Source: Lachnospiraceae bacterium XBD2001 (GTDB lineage: Bacteria > Bacillota > Clostridia > Lachnospirales > Lachnospiraceae). From it: a stretch of 64,000 nt of DNA. How positions within the stretch are numbered: the first letter of the stretch is position 1; each line of letters starts with the position of its first letter. A program made the position numbers and the translations under genes. Shown here one piece after another: positions 61,528 through 64,000 of this stretch. The notes below the pieces were generated by a model. The model ran no database searches. It worked only from the letters and a program-made list of their open reading frames with translations, and had not been told where the DNA came from. Location of the stretch: contig FPAN01000004.1 in the NCBI GenBank assembly GCA_900116395.1, positions 248,001 through 312,000 on the forward strand, in the 5' to 3' direction.

Positions 61528-63879
61528 GGTTGTATCCTCACTTTCATTGTTGTTCTGTATTACTATATCCGTTGTATTTACAACATGTCTCTTCGGGCGA
61601 TCATGACGTCCGTCATGCAATCGGAGCAGATTCAACCGCAGTGCATTCATGACCACGCAGAAGCTGGAGAGGCCCATAGCCGCTGCTCCGAACATAGGGT
61701 TCATGGTAATTCCGAAGAGATGGATATACGCACCTGCTGCCGTCGGAATCAGTAAAGTATTGTAAATCAATGCCCAGAACAGATTCTCCTTGATATTCCG
61801 ATAAGTACCGCGGCTCAAGCGAATGGCTGCCGTAGCATCCGACAGACGGTTCTTCACAAGCACCACATCCGCCGCATCTACTGCCACATCCGCACCGGCA
61901 CCAATGGCAATTCCGATATTGGCACGGGTCAGGGCCGGAGCATCGTTGATTCCGTCTCCCACCATGGCAACCTTGCCGTAATTCTGTAACTTCTGGATAA
62001 TGGCATCCTTGCCTTCCGGCAGAACTTCCGCCACCACCTCATCCACGCCGGCTGCCACACCAATGGCATTGGCGGTCTCCTTCCGGTCACCGGTAATCAT
62101 CACCACATGGATGCCCATGCGCTTCATCTCGGCAATGGCCTTGGCGGAATCTTCCTTAATGGTATCTGCTACCGCAATCAATCCGGCAAAACCGTCCTCC
62201 GTCGCGAAGAATAGCGGGGTCTTGCCCTGGGTTGCTAAGTCCTTGGCACGTTGCTCCCAGGCAGAATCCTTGGCTACATGGAAAAAAACATAGTCTCCGC
62301 TTCCGCCATAGCTACGTCGTCCGTCGATACGTCCCTGCACACCCTTACCGAAGACAGCAGCGAATTCTTCCGCTTCAGAAAAATTGATGTATGCATCCTT
62401 GCATTCCGCAAGAATCGCCTTGGCAAGGGGATGCTCACTCTTCGCTTCCAAGCTACCTGCCAGCGCCAAGAGCTCCTTCCTAGATATCCCCTCTGCCGGT
62501 AACACATCCGTTACCTTCGGCACGCCTTCCGTAATAGTTCCGGTCTTATCCAGTGCAACGATGTCCACCTGTCCGGTCTCCTGGAGACTCTCTGCCGTCT
62601 TAAAAAGGATTCCGTTCTTGGCACCTACACCGTTGCCAACCATAATGGCTACCGGCGTTGCCAGGCCTAAGGCACAAGGGCAGCTCACCACCAATACGGT
62701 AATGGCTCTAGCCAGGGAGAATCCAATGGGCGCTCCCACCAACAGCCAAATCATCAGGGTAAACAGCGCAATGATAATCACCACCGGCACAAACACACCG
62801 GAGATCCGGTCTGCCAGCTTGGCTACCGGAGCCTTGGTTGCCGCCGCATCGCTTACCATATGAATAATCTGGGATAAGGTGGTATCCTCACCGATACGGG
62901 TTGCCCGACAACGCAGGAATCCCGACTGGTTCATGGTGGCGGAAGATACCCGGTCACCCTCACTTTTGTCCACAGGAATGCTCTCTCCCGTCAGGGCCGC
63001 TTCGTTCACCGCGCTCTCCCCGGAGAGTACCACGCCGTCCACCGGAATCTGCTCTCCCGGACGCACCACAAAAATATCTCCCACTGCAACTTCATCGATT
63101 GGGACGGTTACTTCCGCGCCATCCCGTTCCACCGTAGCGGTCTTCGGCGCCAAACGCATCAAGCCCTTTAGCGCATCGGTGGTTCGTCCCTTAGAATAAG
63201 CCTCTAGCATCTTGCCTAAGGTAATTAGCGCAAGAATCATAGCCGAGGATTCGAAGTAGAACTCCATCATCAGCGTCTCTACCCGGGCATGATCACCATC
63301 TACCACCGCTCTTGTCATTAAGAACAAGATGATGAGGGAATAGATGTATCCGCTGGCAGAACCTAAAGCAATCAGCGCATCCATATTGGGCGCCCGATGC
63401 CATAAGGACTTGAATCCGCTAATGAAGAACTTCTGGTTAATCACCATCACGATCGTACATAGTACCATCTGGATTAGGCCCATGGCCACATGATTATCGT
63501 GGAAAAATGCCGGCAGTGGCCAGCTCCACATCATATGTCCCATGGAAAAATACATCAGCACCAATACAAATCCAAGAGAAGCGAGCAGTCGCTTTCGAAG
63601 CTTCGGCGTCTCCCGGTCTATAAGGGCGTCTTCTTCGGCTGCAAGCTTGGCTGCTGCATCACTTCCGTTTTTCCCGGATAGGTTCTTCGGAGAAGCACCA
63701 TAGCCGGCGTCCTCCACGGCCTTAACTATGGCCGCCGGATCCGCGCTACCTTCCACGCCCATGGAGTTGGTAAGCAGTGATACAGAGCAGGATTCCACTC
63801 CCGGCACTGCCGCTACCGCCTTCTCAACTCTGGTCTGGCAGGCAGCACAGCTCATACCTGTTACATTATACTGTTCCAT
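61318..63879 (-). CDS. copA: Copper-translocating P-type ATPase with C-terminal CopZ-like domain
   Basis: An 853-residue P1B ATPase. An N-terminal heavy-metal domain ([16 protein letters not shown], CxxC at 11 and 14) is followed by eight expected membrane helices and the core motifs [36 protein letters not shown] and [15 protein letters not shown] in the sixth helix indicates Cu(I) transport. A second heavy-metal domain ([23 protein letters not shown]) is fused at the C terminus through a linker. That last domain has its own ATG at 61527 with a GTGAGGA site upstream, so it may also be made as a free CopZ. It follows a CsoR-family gene by 10 bp. Confidence 0.95.
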   Translation of the reverse strand: MEQYNVTGMSCAACQTRVEKAVAAVPGVESCSVSLLTNSMGVEGSADPAAIVKAVEDAGYGASPKNLSGKNGSDAAAKLAAEEDALIDRETPKLRKRLLASLGFVLVLMYFSMGHMMWSWPLPAFFHDNHVAMGLIQMVLCTIVMVINQKFFISGFKSLWHRAPNMDALIALGSASGYIYSLIILFLMTRAVVDGDHARVETLMMEFYFESSAMILALITLGKMLEAYSKGRTTDALKGLMRLAPKTATVERDGAEVTVPIDEVAVGDIFVVRPGEQIPVDGVVLSGESAVNEAALTGESIPVDKSEGDRVSSATMNQSGFLRCRATRIGEDTTLSQIIHMVSDAAATKAPVAKLADRISGVFVPVVIIIALFTLMIWLLVGAPIGFSLARAITVLVVSCPCALGLATPVAIMVGNGVGAKNGILFKTAESLQETGQVDIVALDKTGTITEGVPKVTDVLPAEGISRKELLALAGSLEAKSEHPLAKAILAECKDAYINFSEAEEFAAVFGKGVQGRIDGRRSYGGSGDYVFFHVAKDSAWEQRAKDLATQGKTPLFFATEDGFAGLIAVADTIKEDSAKAIAEMKRMGIHVVMITGDRKETANAIGVAAGVDEVVAEVLPEGKDAIIQKLQNYGKVAMVGDGINDAPALTRANIGIAIGAGADVAVDAADVVLVKNRLSDATAAIRLSRGTYRNIKENLFWALIYNTLLIPTAAGAYIHLFGITMNPMFGAAAMGLSSFCVVMNALRLNLLRLHDGRHDRPKRHVVNTTDIVIQNNNESEDTTMTKTLKIEGMMCGHCEARVKKTLEELPFIESATPNHENNNAVITLSGDFDEEAVRAAITAQDYQYLGAE

Positions 63880-63889
63880 AGAAATGCTC

Positions 63890-64000
63890 CTATTTCATCA
63901 GCTTCTGAATCGTCGCCACCAAATCATCCACGGTCTCGTCCTTCCCCGCCTTAATGTCATCCATGACGCAGGTGCGGATATGGTTGGCCAACAGCTCCTT
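63890..64000 (-). CDS. csoR: CsoR-family copper-sensing repressor (5' part outside window)
   Basis: The last 36 residues of the protein are read at the window edge, ending [31 protein letters not shown]. NHIxTCV carries the His and Cys ligands of Cu(I) in CsoR. It is directly upstream of copA (10-bp gap) and therefore probably controls it. The N-terminal helix with the first Cys lies beyond the window. Confidence 0.85.
   Translation of the reverse strand, partial: KELLANHIRTCVMDDIKAGKDETVDDLVATIQKLMK

Overview
The window looks like a chromosomal segment of a motile, flagellated member of the Lachnospiraceae (Firmicutes, Clostridia). The evidence is four Roseburia/Butyrivibrio-type flagellins that all begin MVVQHNMQ, a CsrA-FliW flagellin control pair, many CCGATAT-type sigma-28 promoters, YesM/YesN sugar sensing and a Gram-positive style gene layout. 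The genus cannot be fixed from sequence reading alone. No rRNA, tRNA, transposase, integrase, phage gene or cas gene was seen.

Region 1 (1-1100) holds the rpmG-secE-nusG housekeeping operon on the minus strand, with nusG cut by the window edge. Region 2 (1100-21000) is a flagellin and glycosylation island: an unrecognised gene behind a sigma-28 promoter, four flagellins, and between them a methyltransferase, glycosyltransferases, an SGNH esterase/acyltransferase-like protein, helical-repeat proteins and a DUF234-type ATPase. A four-gene HipA/HipB-type cassette sits behind the last flagellin, followed by a CgeB-like glycosyltransferase.

Region 3 (21000-33100) is the late flagellar cluster. 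On the plus strand is a FliD-like protein. On the minus strand are flgM-flgN-flgK(paralogue), then flgK-flgL-fliW-csrA, then flaG-fliD-fliS-fliT-like, each led by its own sigma-28 box. The anti-sigma factor FlgM, the sigma-28 promoters, CsrA/FliW and GGA-loop hairpins in the leaders together suggest transcriptional plus translational control of filament assembly.

Region 4 (33000-51760) is mixed: proA, an AlaX-type editing protein, a hybrid histidine kinase that lacks an ATPase domain, a probably leaderless acyltransferase, a radical SAM protein, two chemoreceptors, two MATE exporters with a nicotinate phosphoribosyltransferase, a cytidylate-kinase-like protein and an ion permease. Region 5 (51760-61270) is one sugar sensing and uptake locus: membrane-anchored binding protein, YesM-like kinase, YesN-like regulator, secreted binding lipoprotein, then a ChvE-GguA-GguB-type ABC importer. 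Region 6 (61300-64000) is a copper P-type ATPase with a CopZ-like domain at its C terminus, next to the end of a CsoR-family repressor gene.

The most unusual signal is non-coding. Three intergenic islands (about 21.0, 33.3-33.8 and 51.2-51.5 kb) carry 37-bp imperfect palindromes repeated at a period of exactly 73 bp, with variable loops and variable spacers of constant length. Two of the islands are bracketed by four copies of a ~125-bp multi-branched palindrome whose stems co-vary between copies. I know of no described element that matches this arrangement.
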